From: Shewanella phaeophyticola
Lineage (GTDB): Bacteria > Pseudomonadota > Gammaproteobacteria > Enterobacterales > Shewanellaceae
Assembly: GCF_025398315.1 (NCBI RefSeq)
Contig: NZ_JAODOQ010000001.1
Location: 3,906,001 to 3,970,000 of the forward strand
Reading direction: 5' to 3'
DNA: 64,000 nucleotides
Below, in pieces: positions 34,805-45,962 of the stretch (within the stretch, counting starts at the first letter, position 1; each line of letters starts with the position of its first letter). A program made the position numbers and the translations under genes. The notes under the pieces were generated by a model. It did no database searches and was not told where the DNA came from. It worked only from the letters and a program-made list of their open reading frames with translations.

Positions 34805-35909
34805 TCAACCCTTTGTTGCCACTAAGGCGCATATATCAGCTACTCGTTGAGTGGCATCTAACACTGCAACGCCTTTGGCTTTACGGCCCATTTGGGCTAG
34901 TTCTTGTCTATTTTCAGCAAACAACTGTAATTTCGCTGCGAGGTTGTCTGCATTTAAAATCGTTTGTGGCAATAAAAAGCCTGCGCCAGCGTCAACCAAT
35001 ACCGACGCATTGACGGTTTGATGGTCATCAACAGCATGCGGGTATGGCACCAAAATACTTGGAAGCCCAACCGCTGCGAGTTCAGATACGGTTAATGCGC
35101 CAGAACGGCAAACTACCACATCAGTCCAACGGTAAGCCGCTTCCATATCATCAATAAATTCAGCCACATTCACTGTGTCTAACTGCCCTAACTGCTGGTA
35201 ACTGGCTTTTACGGCAGCGTGATTGTTTTTACCCACCTGATGCCACACAGTAATCGAATGATGTTTACTTAAATGTGCCACAACGGCTGGCATCACATCA
35301 TTAAGCACTTTGGCTCCTAAACTGCCGCCTACCACTAATATTCTTAACGCATCGACCTGGGCTGTTTTGGTTTGCTCACCTAATGCGATAAGCTCTTGGC
35401 GAATAGGGTTTCCCACCACTTCTACATTAGCGACATCACTGCCAAAGGTATTAGGAAATGCACACAACACCTTTTTGGCGATTTTAGACAACAATTTGTT
35501 GGTCATTCCTGGTATTGCATTTTGCTCATGCAATACTACAGGCACCCCAGATAACTTACCCGCTACACCGCCAGAGCCGCTGGCAAAGCCGCCCATGCCT
35601 AAAATAACATTTGGCTTAAAATCATTAATCACCGCTTTGGCTTGAATAATCGAACGAATGATCTTAAATGGCGCCGCTAATTTACGGATTAACCCATTAC
35701 CGCAGAACGCCTTTAATGTCAATAAACTCAATATCAAAGCCATGCTGAGGCACTAAACGTGCTTCCATACGATCGGCGGTTCCCAACCAACGTACCTGCC
35801 AGCCTTTTTCAGCTAAATGTTTTGCCACAGCCAACGCAGGAAACACATGCCCACCCGTGCCGCCAGCCATCACCAAAATACGTGGAGAACGACTTACATT
35901 GCTATTCAT
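34805..35909 (-). CDS. murG: MurG, lipid II-forming GlcNAc transferase (one-base insertion)
   Basis: Adds GlcNAc to lipid I on the inner face of the membrane. The N-terminal 70 codons (GGTGGHVFPALAVA, WLGT) and the C-terminal 300 (GGSLGAKVLN, CRSGALTVSELAA, PYPHAVDDHQ) are offset by one frame. The 3n+1 span implies one extra base, at 35701-35706, where IDIKGVRGNGL is expected. The full protein would be about 367 residues. The local sequence GGCGTTCTGCGG does not clearly reduce to GGNCC, unlike the other breaks. Its ATG overlaps the ftsW stop (TAATG). Confidence 0.95.
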
Positions 35910-37123
35910 TAACTTGTTCTCCCCTGGACAGCTTGCACTAAACTCAACCGGCGCTCGTAATCAATTCTCACCAGTAGCATTACGGCTGCAGTCATGACCC
36001 ATAAACTACTGCCACCATAACTAATAAAAGGTAATGTTAACCCTTTAGTAGGCAACATACCGATACTGGCACCGACGTTCACCACAGTTTGGAAGCACAC
36101 CCAAATACCCACACCGTATGCCACATAACTTTCAAATGGACGTTGCATTTTTAAACACAAATTTCCTAGCCTAATGGCACGAATCGCGACAAAAAACAAT
36201 GCAAGTAACACCATAATGATGCCAACAAAACCAAGCTCTTCACCGATAACCGCAAAAATAAAGTCGGTATGCGCTTCTGGCAAATAAGCTAACTTCTGAA
36301 TACTGTTGCCTAAACCTTGGCCAAACCAATCTCCACGGCCATACGCCATTAATGATTGGGTTAGCTGATAACCACTACCAAAAGGATCTTCCCATGGATC
36401 CATAAACGAGGTGACTCGTCGCATACGGTAAGGTTCAAACAATACCAGCAGTACAAATGTCACTACGCCAAGTAGAATCAGTGCCATAAAGTCGATAATT
36501 CTAGCGCCAGCCAAAAACAATAAACTCACGGTACACACAAATAAAACCACCACGGTACCTAAGTCAGGCTGCAACAAAATCAGTAATGCAAACAAACCGT
36601 ATACACAAATGGGTTTAATAAAGCCTTTACGGTTTTCGCGTAGCTCACCATGGCGCCTAACCAGATACCCTGCCATGTACACAATAAATATAAACTTCGC
36701 CATTTCAGCTACTTGGATACGTATCGGATCAACTGACAACCAACGTTTTGCCCCATTAACCGAGGTACCAATAAACAATACTGCAATCAGTAAAACCAGT
36801 ACCCCGAGCATTAGCATGCCGCTGTTTTTCTCCCAGTAACTGACATCAAACTTCAACACCACAAACGCAATCGCAATACAGCCAATCAAATAAAATATAT
36901 GGCGATACATAAAATGAAACGGATCGCCGGTTAGCTTAGTAGCCTCTGGCATTGATGCCGACATCACCATCACAAACCCAAAACACATCAATCCAACAAT
37001 GGCGACTAAAAAACTACGATCATACAGCTGCATTCCTGGTGCGCTGTCATCAGACAGCAATGACGGTAAAGCCCAATTAATGCCTTGCTTAAACAAGCTA
37101 AGTTGCTGCTCGTTACTCGCCAT
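35909..37123 (-). CDS. ftsW: FtsW, SEDS peptidoglycan polymerase of the divisome
   Basis: 404 residues with about ten transmembrane helices. It shows the SEDS signature regions, including QPDLGT in the middle and GLTLPFISYGGSS near the C-terminus. It polymerises lipid II at the septum together with FtsI. It overlaps murD by eleven bases. Confidence 0.96.
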   Translation of the reverse strand: MASNEQQLSLFKQGINWALPSLLSDDSAPGMQLYDRSFLVAIVGLMCFGFVMVMSASMPEATKLTGDPFHFMYRHIFYLIGCIAIAFVVLKFDVSYWEKNSGMLMLGVLVLLIAVLFIGTSVNGAKRWLSVDPIRIQVAEMAKFIFIVYMAGYLVRRHGELRENRKGFIKPICVYGLFALLILLQPDLGTVVVLFVCTVSLLFLAGARIIDFMALILLGVVTFVLLVLFEPYRMRRVTSFMDPWEDPFGSGYQLTQSLMAYGRGDWFGQGLGNSIQKLAYLPEAHTDFIFAVIGEELGFVGIIMVLLALFFVAIRAIRLGNLCLKMQRPFESYVAYGVGIWVCFQTVVNVGASIGMLPTKGLTLPFISYGGSSLWVMTAAVMLLVRIDYERRLSLVQAVQGRTS

Positions 37124-38435
37124 CGGCTATCGACTCCACACATTGCTTAAAGTCATCACCACGAGCCATAAAATTTTTATACATGTCTAAACTGGCGCAA
37201 GCAGGCGACAACAATACAATGTCTCCTGACGATGCAAGTTCGGCTGCTTTGGCCACTGCTTCAGCCATGTTGCTAACCGTTAGAGAGCCCTCTTTTAACT
37301 TGGCAATTTTAGGATCATCACGGCTCAAGGTTATCAGCTGAGTGATATTCTCAAGTGGCGCGGCAAGCGGACTAAAGTCACTGCCTTTACCATCTCCGCC
37401 GGCAATTAAATACAAATCACCAAGGTGTGAACTTAACCCCTCAAGCGCGGCAACCGTTGCGCCGACATTGGTCGCTTTAGAGTCATTGATATAAGACACG
37501 CCTTGCTTGACACCAACAAGCTCACAACGATGGCTTAAACCCACAAAATGGGTGGCGACATCAACCATCGACTCTTTATCGACACCACAGGCATAGGCTA
37601 ACGCCATTGCCGCAAGTAAGTTAGCGTGGTTGTGGCTACCAATAAGCGTGACATCATTTAAATTAACGATTTCACTATCACCGTGGAAAATTTTGCCGTC
37701 ACTTAAGCCCCATGCATCACCTTCTGGAACACCTAAGCAAAAGTGATTTTGGTTCATAGGCTCCAGCGGATAGGTTAACTCGTCATCAAGGTTGTACATC
37801 ACAAAACGGCTTTGTGGATACAAGCGTAATTTAGCTTCACGGTATGAATTTAAGTCACTGTAACGATCCATATGGTCTTCACTAATGTTTAGACAGGTCG
37901 CTGCAATACAATTTAACGAGTGCGTTGTTTCCAGTTGAAAACTCGATAGTTCAAGAACAAAAAATTCAGTGTCTTGGCTTAATAAATCCAGTGCAGGCGT
38001 ACCAATATTGCCGCCAATGGCCACAGAAATACCGGCTTTTTTCAGCATTTCGTAAACTAGAGTTGTCACGGTTGATTTACCATTAGAGCCGGTAATACCT
38101 ACAACACAGGGTTTACGGTCGGCAATTTCACGGGCAAATAACTCCACGTCGCCAATGACCTCAATCCCCATATCGAGTGCTGCGCGCACTTCTGGTGTAT
38201 CTACCGGTACACCAGGGCTAATAATAATCTGGCTCGCTTGTACTAAATAACGGCAATCAAAGCCACCGGCAATTAATTCAATATCGGCAAACTCTTTGGC
38301 CAGCGTTTCAGCTCCCGGAGGGTTGCGACGGCTGTCCATGACCAAAGGTTTAATGCCTTTAGTTGCTAAAAAACGCACGACTGAAAGCCCTGTAGCTCCC
38401 AAGCCTAAAACAATGTGCGTGTAACGAGTCTGCAT
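37113..38435 (-). CDS. murD: MurD, UDP-MurNAc-L-Ala-D-glutamate ligase
   Basis: 440 residues. It has an N-terminal GLGATGLSV nucleotide-binding loop, the ATP loop GSNGKST at 116-122, and the ISEDHMDRY and NDSKATN motifs of Mur ligases. It adds D-Glu to the stem peptide. It starts 21 bp after mraY. Confidence 0.97.
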   Translation of the reverse strand: MQTRYTHIVLGLGATGLSVVRFLATKGIKPLVMDSRRNPPGAETLAKEFADIELIAGGFDCRYLVQASQIIISPGVPVDTPEVRAALDMGIEVIGDVELFAREIADRKPCVVGITGSNGKSTVTTLVYEMLKKAGISVAIGGNIGTPALDLLSQDTEFFVLELSSFQLETTHSLNCIAATCLNISEDHMDRYSDLNSYREAKLRLYPQSRFVMYNLDDELTYPLEPMNQNHFCLGVPEGDAWGLSDGKIFHGDSEIVNLNDVTLIGSHNHANLLAAMALAYACGVDKESMVDVATHFVGLSHRCELVGVKQGVSYINDSKATNVGATVAALEGLSSHLGDLYLIAGGDGKGSDFSPLAAPLENITQLITLSRDDPKIAKLKEGSLTVSNMAEAVAKAAELASSGDIVLLSPACASLDMYKNFMARGDDFKQCVESIADGE

Positions 38436-38456
38436 AATATCTACCTTAATAATTGT

Positions 38457-39538
38457 TTAGCGCAGTTTTAGAGTCGCAAGACCTAACAACACTAAAAACA
38501 ATGAGATAATCCAAAAGCGTACAATAACACGCGGCTCTGGCCATCCTTTTAATTCATAATGGTGGTGAATAGGTGCCATCCGGAAAATACGCTGTCCACG
38601 TAATTTGTATGAACCGACTTGTAAGATCACTGACACGGTTTCCATTACAAAAACGCCACCCATAATCACTAACAAAATCTCTTGGCGAACTAAAATAGCA
38701 ATAACACCTAATGCTGCACCTAATGCCAATGAGCCTACATCGCCCATAAACACTTGTGCAGGGTATGTGTTAAACCATAAAAAGCCTAAGCCTGCACCGA
38801 CCATTGCAGTACATACAATCACCAGCTCACCGGCTAACGGTAAATGTGGCAAGTGGAGGTAACTGGCAAATTGCGCATGGCCAGATAAATATGCAATTAA
38901 TGCAAATGCTGCGGCCACCATCACAGTCGGCATAATAGCCAAACCATCTAAACCATCAGTTAGATTTACTGCATTACTGGCACCCACAATGGTGAAGTAA
39001 GCCAATAAAATAAACATAAAGCCCAGTTGTGGCATAACATCTTTAAAGAATGGCACCACCAACTGGGTCTCTCCGCCCATAGTCGACGAGCTGTATAAAA
39101 ACACGGCCACGACGATTGCTGCGATGGATTGCAACGCATATTTCCAACGTGCAATGAGTCCTTTAGAATCTTTTTTAACGACTTTACGGTAATCATCAAT
39201 AAAGCCAATCGCGCCAAAACTCCCTAAAACAAACAACGTCACCAACACATAACGATTAGACAAATCGCCCCACAGCAGCACACTAATAAAAATACCTGCC
39301 AGGATTAAAATACCGCCCATTGTTGGTGTGCCACGTTTACTAAAATGCGACTCAGAGCCGTCATCACGCACAACTTGACCAATCTGGAGCATTTGCAGAC
39401 GCTTAATTAAAATTGGTCTCACCACAAACTAAACACTAATGCAGTCAACAAGCCCAAAATAGCCCGGAACGTTACATACGAAAAAACGTTAAACCCGCTA
39501 TAAAACTGGGTTAAATACTCGGCTAGATAAACCAGCAT
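38457..39538 (-). CDS. mraY: MraY, lipid I synthase (one-base deletion)
   Basis: Transfers phospho-MurNAc-pentapeptide to undecaprenyl phosphate. The true start is ATG 39538, immediately after the murF stop (TAG-ATG). The first 38 codons (MLVYLAEYL to VFSLW) are in another frame from the rest. The span is 3n-1, giving 360 residues once restored, the exact family length. The break is at 39415-39422, where Trp-Gly-Pro-like codons need GGACC and the sequence reads GAGACC. Motifs SKRGTPTMGG, NLTDGLDGLA and PIHHHYELKG are present, with about ten transmembrane helices. Confidence 0.95.
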
Positions 39539-40913
39539 CTACACTAACTCCCCACGCCCAAAGGCATTCAATAAACTGTCGACAACCCGCTCCATAGCGG
39601 CGCTGCGAGAACCTTTAACTAAAATAGTCACATTGCCTTCAACATCTTTGAGGTGTTGTTGTAATGCGACAATCAATTTGTCTTGTGCTGAAAAATGCTT
39701 GCTACCAAATGCCTCACTGGCATGGCTTCGAGAGTTGGCCACAACAAAATAAACCGTCTATTGCTGCATTTTTCGCCTGCAATCCAACGCTGGCGTGCAA
39801 AGGGGCAGCATTGTCGCCTAATTCGCCTAAATCTCCCAGCACTAAAAAACGATAACCATCACGTTGTTGCAACCAATTGATTGCCGCACTGACAGAAGTT
39901 GGATTTGCGTTATAACTGTCGTCAATTAACAACATGCGTCCGAGCTTATGCGGTTGCATACGCCCTTTAACGGGTTTCAGTAACGCAAACCCTTGTGCGA
40001 TAACATTCAACGGGACATTTAGTGCGATACACATAGATGCGGCCGCTAATGCATTGCTCACCTGATGCAAGCCAGCAAGCGGTAATTGCACCTCTGCGTG
40101 TTGGTTGTTGAAGGTTAAAGTAAAGCGACAACAGCCATTCTCATCAGCTTCAATCGCACTCGCTTTCACTTCCGCATTGATGTCTGCATGGCGAGAAAAA
40201 CGTAATTGCTTGTGCCCTTTAGAGCGTTGCAACATACACTCAGCATATTGATCATCTGCGTTAATAATTGCAGTGCCATCTGTGGCTAAATGATTAAAAA
40301 TTTCTGATTTTGCTTGTGCAACGCCATCTAATGAACCAAAGCCTTCAAGATGTGCACTACCAATATTGTTCACTAATGCCACTTGCGGTTGCACTAATGA
40401 TGAGGTGTAATCGATTTCACCACTGTGGTTGGCGCCGAGCTCAAACACGCCGTATTCATCACCTTGAGTTAACCGCAACAGGGTTAAAGGCACACCAATT
40501 TCATTATTAAAATTACCAGCGGTAAATAACACTTGGTGATGCTGCGATAAAATCGTCGCCACCATCTCTTTCACGCTGGTTTTGCCGTTTGACCCCGTCA
40601 AAGCGACACTAATGGGCTTAACATTTTGACGCACAAGCGCGCCAATGTTACCCATGGATTTTTGAGTATTTGTCACCACAATTTGTGCAACATCAAAAGG
40701 CAAAACATGATCAACAAGCAAGGCTACCGCACCATTATCAACCGCCGTTTGAGCAAAATCATGACCATCAAAGCGCTCACCTTTTAACGCAACAAATAAG
40801 CACTTTGTGTCTATCTTACGGCTGTCGGTACTTACAGCAGAGATTGTTTGGTCTTTACCGTGCAATTGACCTTGTAATTGCTCAGCGAGTTGAGCAAGCG
40901 ATAAGCTGATCAT
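39539..40913 (-). CDS. murF: MurF, UDP-MurNAc-tripeptide D-Ala-D-Ala ligase (one-base insertion)
   Basis: Completes the UDP-MurNAc pentapeptide. The ATP loop is in ALTGSNGKTSVKE and the centre carries LIDDSYNANPTS. The last 60 codons are offset after FCCGQLS; the break is at 39724-39729. GAAGCC stands where GGGCC would restore QLSGHASEAF, the same miscall as in nadC. The 3n+1 span fits one extra base and a 457-residue protein. It overlaps murE by four bases. Confidence 0.95.
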
Positions 40914-42403
40914 AATGCGTCCTTAGACAAAGCAAGTGCTAAAGCGCGCTCATCATAATCGATACGTTGGCCTGCGACTTCTTGATAGGTTTCATGACCT
41001 TTACCGGCAAGCAATACGATGTCATCAGTCTTGGCCATTGTGGCAACTTGTGTAATGGCGTTAATACGGTCAACATGTGTTAACACATTATTCGGTTGGC
41101 TAATGCCTTGTAAAATATCGTTGATAATGGTTTGTGGATCTTCGCTGCGCGCATTGTCGCTAGTGATCATCACCTTATCCGCAAACGCCTCTGCGGCTTG
41201 TGCCATTAATGGGCGCTTACCTTTGTCGCGGTCACCACCACAACCAAATACGCACCATAAGGTGCCTTTGCAATGTACTCGTAATGCTTTTAACGCTTGC
41301 TCAATGGCATCTGGCGTATGTGCATAATCAACCACTAAAGTGGCTTTATTAGCAGCTGAAAAGCGCTCCATTCTACCGGCTACTGGCACCACGTTTGGCA
41401 TCACAGCGAGCATGGCGCTCATCGACATGCCTTGCAAATACAAGGCTGCAATGGCTGCGACTAAATTTGATAAATTAAATGCGCCCAGTAAGGGTGATTC
41501 AATGTTAGCCGATAAGCGACTTTGGCCATTGAGTGCTGGGTAGTGCAATACAGCTCTCACGCCTGCATCATGGTATTGCACATCGGTACAATAAAAATCG
41601 GCACTGGTATCGCCTTGAGTACTGAACGATTTAATCTGATGATTAGCGAGCTCAGCACACCATTTAGCACCTGTGGCGTCATCGATGTTAATGACACCGT
41701 GTTTTAAGCTAGGAAAATGAAATAAGCGTTTCTTTGCAGCCGCATAGGCATCCATATCACCATGGTAATCAAGGTGATCGCGGCTTAAATTGGTAAATAT
41801 TGCCGTTTCGAAGGGAGCGGCCTCTACACGGCCTTGCACTAGACCATGGCTCGATACTTCCATGGCACACACTTTTACCCTTTGAGCATTAAACTCGGCT
41901 AATTGCTTCATTACAGTAATGGCATCAGCCGTTGTATTACCACTGTCGACCAATTGTCCCCAAACACCATTTCCTAACGTGCCCATAACCGCTGCTGGGT
42001 GTCCGAGCAAATTAACAATTTGCGCAATGATTTGGCTAACTGAGGTTTTGCCGTTAGTGCCAGTAACACCAATTAATGCCAGTGAATGGGTATGAGTTGC
42101 ATAAAACTGAGCAGCGACGGCAGATAGCTGTCGTCCGAGTTGGAAAAAATACACCACGGGCACTGAGTATTGTTGCGCATCAACAACACCATGTTGTTCC
42201 GGATTATCAGTATGAATTAATATTGCAGCTGCACCTGCATCAATGGCTTGCGCGATATACTGACGACCATCTACTTTATGACCTGGTAGCGCGACAAATA
42301 AACTGCCCTTGCTAACACTGCGGCTATCAAGGGTTAAATCGTTTATCGACTCTTCCCCTGCGTAATGAAACCAGGGCGCTAGAAGATCATTTAATAACAT
42401 CAT
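40910..42403 (-). CDS. murE: MurE, meso-diaminopimelate-adding ligase
   Basis: 497 residues. The ATP loop is GTNGKTS at 115-121; FTNLSRDHLDYHG and VDYAHTPDAI are typical. The residue-3 selectivity motif reads DNARSEDP, where meso-DAP enzymes usually have DNPR; the Arg that contacts the DAP carboxylate is kept. It overlaps the ftsI end by 17 bases and murF by four. Confidence 0.96.
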   Translation of the reverse strand: MMLLNDLLAPWFHYAGEESINDLTLDSRSVSKGSLFVALPGHKVDGRQYIAQAIDAGAAAILIHTDNPEQHGVVDAQQYSVPVVYFFQLGRQLSAVAAQFYATHTHSLALIGVTGTNGKTSVSQIIAQIVNLLGHPAAVMGTLGNGVWGQLVDSGNTTADAITVMKQLAEFNAQRVKVCAMEVSSHGLVQGRVEAAPFETAIFTNLSRDHLDYHGDMDAYAAAKKRLFHFPSLKHGVINIDDATGAKWCAELANHQIKSFSTQGDTSADFYCTDVQYHDAGVRAVLHYPALNGQSRLSANIESPLLGAFNLSNLVAAIAALYLQGMSMSAMLAVMPNVVPVAGRMERFSAANKATLVVDYAHTPDAIEQALKALRVHCKGTLWCVFGCGGDRDKGKRPLMAQAAEAFADKVMITSDNARSEDPQTIINDILQGISQPNNVLTHVDRINAITQVATMAKTDDIVLLAGKGHETYQEVAGQRIDYDERALALALSKDAL

Positions 42404-44150
42404 GCTGCGCTCCTTGCGCGGTGGCTAAATGGATAGCCTCTCGCTCTGAAATTGGCTCAACATTCAGCATTTGCAATGCTCCAGACATAATTTTGGCAAA
42501 TGCTGGACAGCAACATCGCCGCCGTAATACTTGTCGCCTTTTGGTTCGTTAATCACTACAGAAATCGCTAAGCGAGGGTTATGAACGGGGGCAACACCAG
42601 CAAATAATCCGACATAATCATCGCCATAACCACCCGCTACCGCCTTACGACTAGTACCTGTTTTACCCGCTACGGGATAACCGTCAATATGGAGCCTTTC
42701 TGGCTGTGCCGCCGGTTTCAGTAACGCCTACTAACATTTGCATGACATCTTTGGCAACTTGAGTGGAAATGACTTGTTCGCCTTTAGGGGCTTGTTTCAG
42801 TTTTAAAATCGAAACTGGGTATAATATGCCACCGCTGCCGAGTGTGGCGTACATACGCGCAATTTGCAGTGGTGTTGCGGTAAAACCATAACCAAATGAT
42901 AAAGTGGCGCGTTCAAAGTCAGACCAGCGGTTACGGTCATGAATTAACCCCGCGCTTTCACCTGTTAAATTGATGCCAGAATAGTTACCTAATCCCATTG
43001 ACTGATAGGTACCCAATAATTGCTGAACTGGCATAGATAACGCCAATTTACTGATGCCTACGTTACTTGATTTGACGAGAATTTTTGCCAGCGACATGTC
43101 GCCATAATTATTAGAGTCGCGTACCTGACGACCACCAATTCGCATCCAACCTGGCGAGGTTTGAATTAACTCATTGGATTTCACCGTGCCCGCCTCTAAA
43201 GCAGCAGCAACCACAAACGGTTTTACAGTAGAGCCGGGTTCAAAAGTGTCGGTTAATGCGCGATTACGCATGCGGTGAGTTTGAAGGTTGTCGCGAGAGT
43301 TTGGATTATAAGATGGCGTATTGGCCATCGCTAAAACCTCACCCGTGTTGACGTCAATCACTACAACTGAGCCTGATGTCGCTTGATACATTTCAGTGGC
43401 TCGTTTGAGCTCACGGTACGCCAACTGCTGAATACGTTGGTCGATACTTAATACCAGATCATTTGAGCTTTCGCCCTCTTGCACCATATCTAAACGTTCA
43501 ACAACACTACCGTCGCGCGACTTTCGTACTTTTTGTTTAGAGGGTGTGCCAGTAAGCCAAGTGTTGTAGGTATTTTCAATGCCCTCAATACCTACGTCAT
43601 CAATATTAGTAATACCAATAAGCTGAGCAGCGATTTCACCGGTGGGATAGTAACGACGCGATTCTGATTTAAGGTAAATGCCGCCAATTTTAAGCTGCTC
43701 AATATAATCTGCTACGGCTGGAGTCACTTGACGCTTTAAATACACAAAACGCTTTTTGGGGTTGCCTTTTACTTTACGAACCAGCTTATCGACTGGCTCT
43801 TGTAAAACATCAGCAAGCGCTTGCCAACGACGCATATCTTTAAACGCATCTTGATCAAATGCATGTTTAGGGTCGGCCCAAACTGCACGAACCGGCACAC
43901 TGACGGCTAACATGTCACCGTTACGGTCGGTAATTAAACCGCGCTGCACCTGATTACTGGTGGTACGTAAGGTGCGCATATCGCTTTCGTGGCGCAGTTT
44001 GTCAGGCTCAATAATTTGAATATAAGCGGCGCGCGCAATCAGGCTGCAAAATAACAACAAAACGAAGCCAACCACGACGTATAAACGCCATGGTATCAGT
44101 TCGTGATTCAGTTTTCGTTTTGCTTGTCTCGCCATAGTCCCTATGCTCAC
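42387..44150 (-). CDS. ftsI: FtsI (PBP3), septal transpeptidase (two compensating frameshifts)
   Basis: About 587 residues: short cytoplasmic tail, transmembrane helix near 24-44, PBP dimer domain, then transpeptidase with the active Ser in GSTVK and SSN. After GGTARKA the frame shifts (42691-42696 reads GGCTCC on the coding strand for an expected GGNCC) into HIDGYPVAGKTGTS, which holds the KTG triad. It shifts back near 42505-42508, where Ala-Gly-Pro needs GGTCC and GTCC is present. The total span is a multiple of three. Restored, the C-terminus runs to TGA 42387, overlapping murE, and both breaks fit the GGNCC pattern. It makes septal crosslinks with FtsW. Confidence 0.94.
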
Positions 44151-44461
44151 TGAACTCGAATAATGACTTCCTCTTTAGGAAGTGGTCGAGCCATATTAAG
44201 TTCTTTTGTTGCCATTCGCGTCACACGGCTGTGTTCTGACTGCGATTGTTCTTCTAATAATAAGTTGCGCCATTCAATGTCTAGTCTGTCTTGCTCTTGC
44301 AGTAATTGATCCCATTGAGAGGTCAACTGCCGCGTTACATGGCTGGTGTAAACCACCACAATGCCATTGGCGACCACGAGCAAACCTAGCAGCACAATCC
44401 ATTTGTGATGCCAGAGGTCGAGCAACACAATCCGAGGTAAACTTAATGGTGATTGGCTCAC
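44147..44461 (-). CDS. ftsL: FtsL, divisome coiled-coil protein
   Basis: 104 residues: one transmembrane helix near 18-38, then a periplasmic leucine-zipper-like coiled coil (about 42-85). It links FtsQ/FtsB to FtsWI. It lies between rsmH and ftsI, overlapping ftsI by four bases. Confidence 0.93.
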   Translation of the reverse strand: MSQSPLSLPRIVLLDLWHHKWIVLLGLLVVANGIVVVYTSHVTRQLTSQWDQLLQEQDRLDIEWRNLLLEEQSQSEHSRVTRMATKELNMARPLPKEEVIIRVQ

Positions 44462-44475
44462 ATTATCCTCGGTCT

Positions 44476-45417
44476 TTAATAATCTAAGCGCTCAGCAACT
44501 CGTAACACCGAGCTGCGGGCACGTGGGTTTTGTTCTAATTCTGCTTCCGAAGGCTTCATCGCCTTGCCAACAGCTTTTAACTTGCGTGATTTATTGATCT
44601 CAGCTTCTGTGATGGGCAACCCATGCGGGACACTTTCACCTTGGCTATGACGACGAATAAAACGTTTCACCATGCGATCTTCTAATGAATGAAAGCTGAT
44701 AACTGACAAGCGTCCTTGTGGAGCGAGTACCGTTAACGCGCCTTCAAGCGCTTGATCAATTTGCTCTAGTTCGCTATTGATATAAATTCTAATGGCCTGA
44801 AATACCCGAGTCGCCGGGTGTTTATTACGTTCTTTGTTTTTAGTAATACGCGCAATTAAATCGGCTAAATCTTTGGTGCGTAGAAATGGTGTTTTTTCAC
44901 GATCGGCCGCAATGCAGCGGGCAATATGTCGTGAATTTTTTTCTTCGCCATAGGTTTTAAACACCCATGCCATATCTTCTATTTCTGCGCGGGCAATCCA
45001 CTGTGCTGCGGTTTGACCTTGGCTATTGTCCATGCGCATGTCCAACGAGTCATCGCGTAAAAAGCTAAAGCCGCGCTCGGCATCGTCTAATTGTGGTGAC
45101 GACACCCCTAAATCAAGTAACACACCGTTAATTTTGCCAGTAAGCCCTAGCTCTTCAACATACTGCGCTAACTGACCAAAACCACCGTGCACAATTTGAA
45201 AACGTGAGTCGTCGGCAAACTGTTTAGCGGCTTCAATCGCTTGTGGATCGCGATCAATGGCAATCAAACGGCCATTAGCACCTAAATGACTCAATACATG
45301 ACGAGAATGTCCACCACGACCAAATGTGCCATCAATATAGATGCCATCACTTTGGATATTGAGACCCTCTACAGTCTCATTCAGTAATACAGATAAATGG
45401 GCAAACTCTTGGCTCAT
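44476..45417 (-). CDS. rsmH: RsmH, 16S rRNA m4C1402 methyltransferase
   Basis: 313 residues of the MraW family. The SAM-binding loop is GTFGRGGHSRHVL near residue 30; DLGVSSPQLD and SFHSLEDRMVKRF are family signatures. It methylates N4 of C1402 in the decoding centre. It starts 24 bp after mraZ. Confidence 0.97.
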   Translation of the reverse strand: MSQEFAHLSVLLNETVEGLNIQSDGIYIDGTFGRGGHSRHVLSHLGANGRLIAIDRDPQAIEAAKQFADDSRFQIVHGGFGQLAQYVEELGLTGKINGVLLDLGVSSPQLDDAERGFSFLRDDSLDMRMDNSQGQTAAQWIARAEIEDMAWVFKTYGEEKNSRHIARCIAADREKTPFLRTKDLADLIARITKNKERNKHPATRVFQAIRIYINSELEQIDQALEGALTVLAPQGRLSVISFHSLEDRMVKRFIRRHSQGESVPHGLPITEAEINKSRKLKAVGKAMKPSEAELEQNPRARSSVLRVAERLDY

Positions 45418-45441
45418 TGGTTTTGTTAACCTTATTGGTCG

Positions 45442-45900
45442 CTACAGTGAAAAATGTGCCAGACGTTCATTGCTGGCTAAATCTTGGCTATGGATAAGCT
45501 CGTTGCCATCATCCATTTGTTGCTGCCAAGCAGACTCTTCCCACAGTTCAAATTTATTCAGTAAGCCCACCAGCATGGTTTTCTTTTCTAAGCTGGCAAA
45601 ACTTCGCAAAGCCGGTGGGATCACAATGCGTCCGTGGCTGTCTAGTTCACAATCTTGTGCGTGACCCAGTAATTTTCGTTTAAAGGAACGTTCAAGTGGA
45701 TCGGTGTCAGAGAGTAATTTCAGTTTTGCTTCAATCAACTCCCACTCGTGCAATGGGTAAATCAACAAACAGGCGGCATTAATGTCTACGGTAATAATCA
45801 CTGTACCGGCATGCTCCACACGCAACGCGTCACGGTATCTCGCAGGAATTGCGATCCGTCCTTTAGCGTCCATGTTTATAGCACTGGCACCTCGAAACAC
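45442..45900 (-). CDS. mraZ: MraZ, transcriptional regulator of the dcw cluster
   Basis: 152 residues with two AbrB-like SpoVT repeats, each containing the DxxGR signature (DAKGRIAIPARYR and DSHGRIVIPPALR). It forms a ring and represses its own promoter in E. coli. It is the first gene of the cluster, with a matching operator 29 bp upstream. Confidence 0.96.
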   Translation of the reverse strand: MFRGASAINMDAKGRIAIPARYRDALRVEHAGTVIITVDINAACLLIYPLHEWELIEAKLKLLSDTDPLERSFKRKLLGHAQDCELDSHGRIVIPPALRSFASLEKKTMLVGLLNKFELWEESAWQQQMDDGNELIHSQDLASNERLAHFSL

Positions 45901-45928
45901 TTTATTACACCCTTTTTGTTAGCATTTG

Positions 45929-45954
45929 ATCCACAATGATCCACTTTTTCCCAC
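45929..45954 (-). promoter_or_regulatory. MraZ operator, three 10-bp-spaced repeats
   Basis: On the minus strand GTGGGA, GTGGAT and GTGGAT begin exactly ten bases apart. This matches the known MraZ site of three TGGGN-type repeats with five-base gaps. It lies just downstream of the predicted promoter, positioned for repression. Confidence 0.8.
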
Positions 45955-45962
45955 AAATGCTA

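Noticed and set aside
34805..44150. True pseudogenisation of murG, mraY, murF and ftsI
   Set aside because: These are essential single-copy genes, and each is repaired by a one-base (or motif) correction to exact family length.
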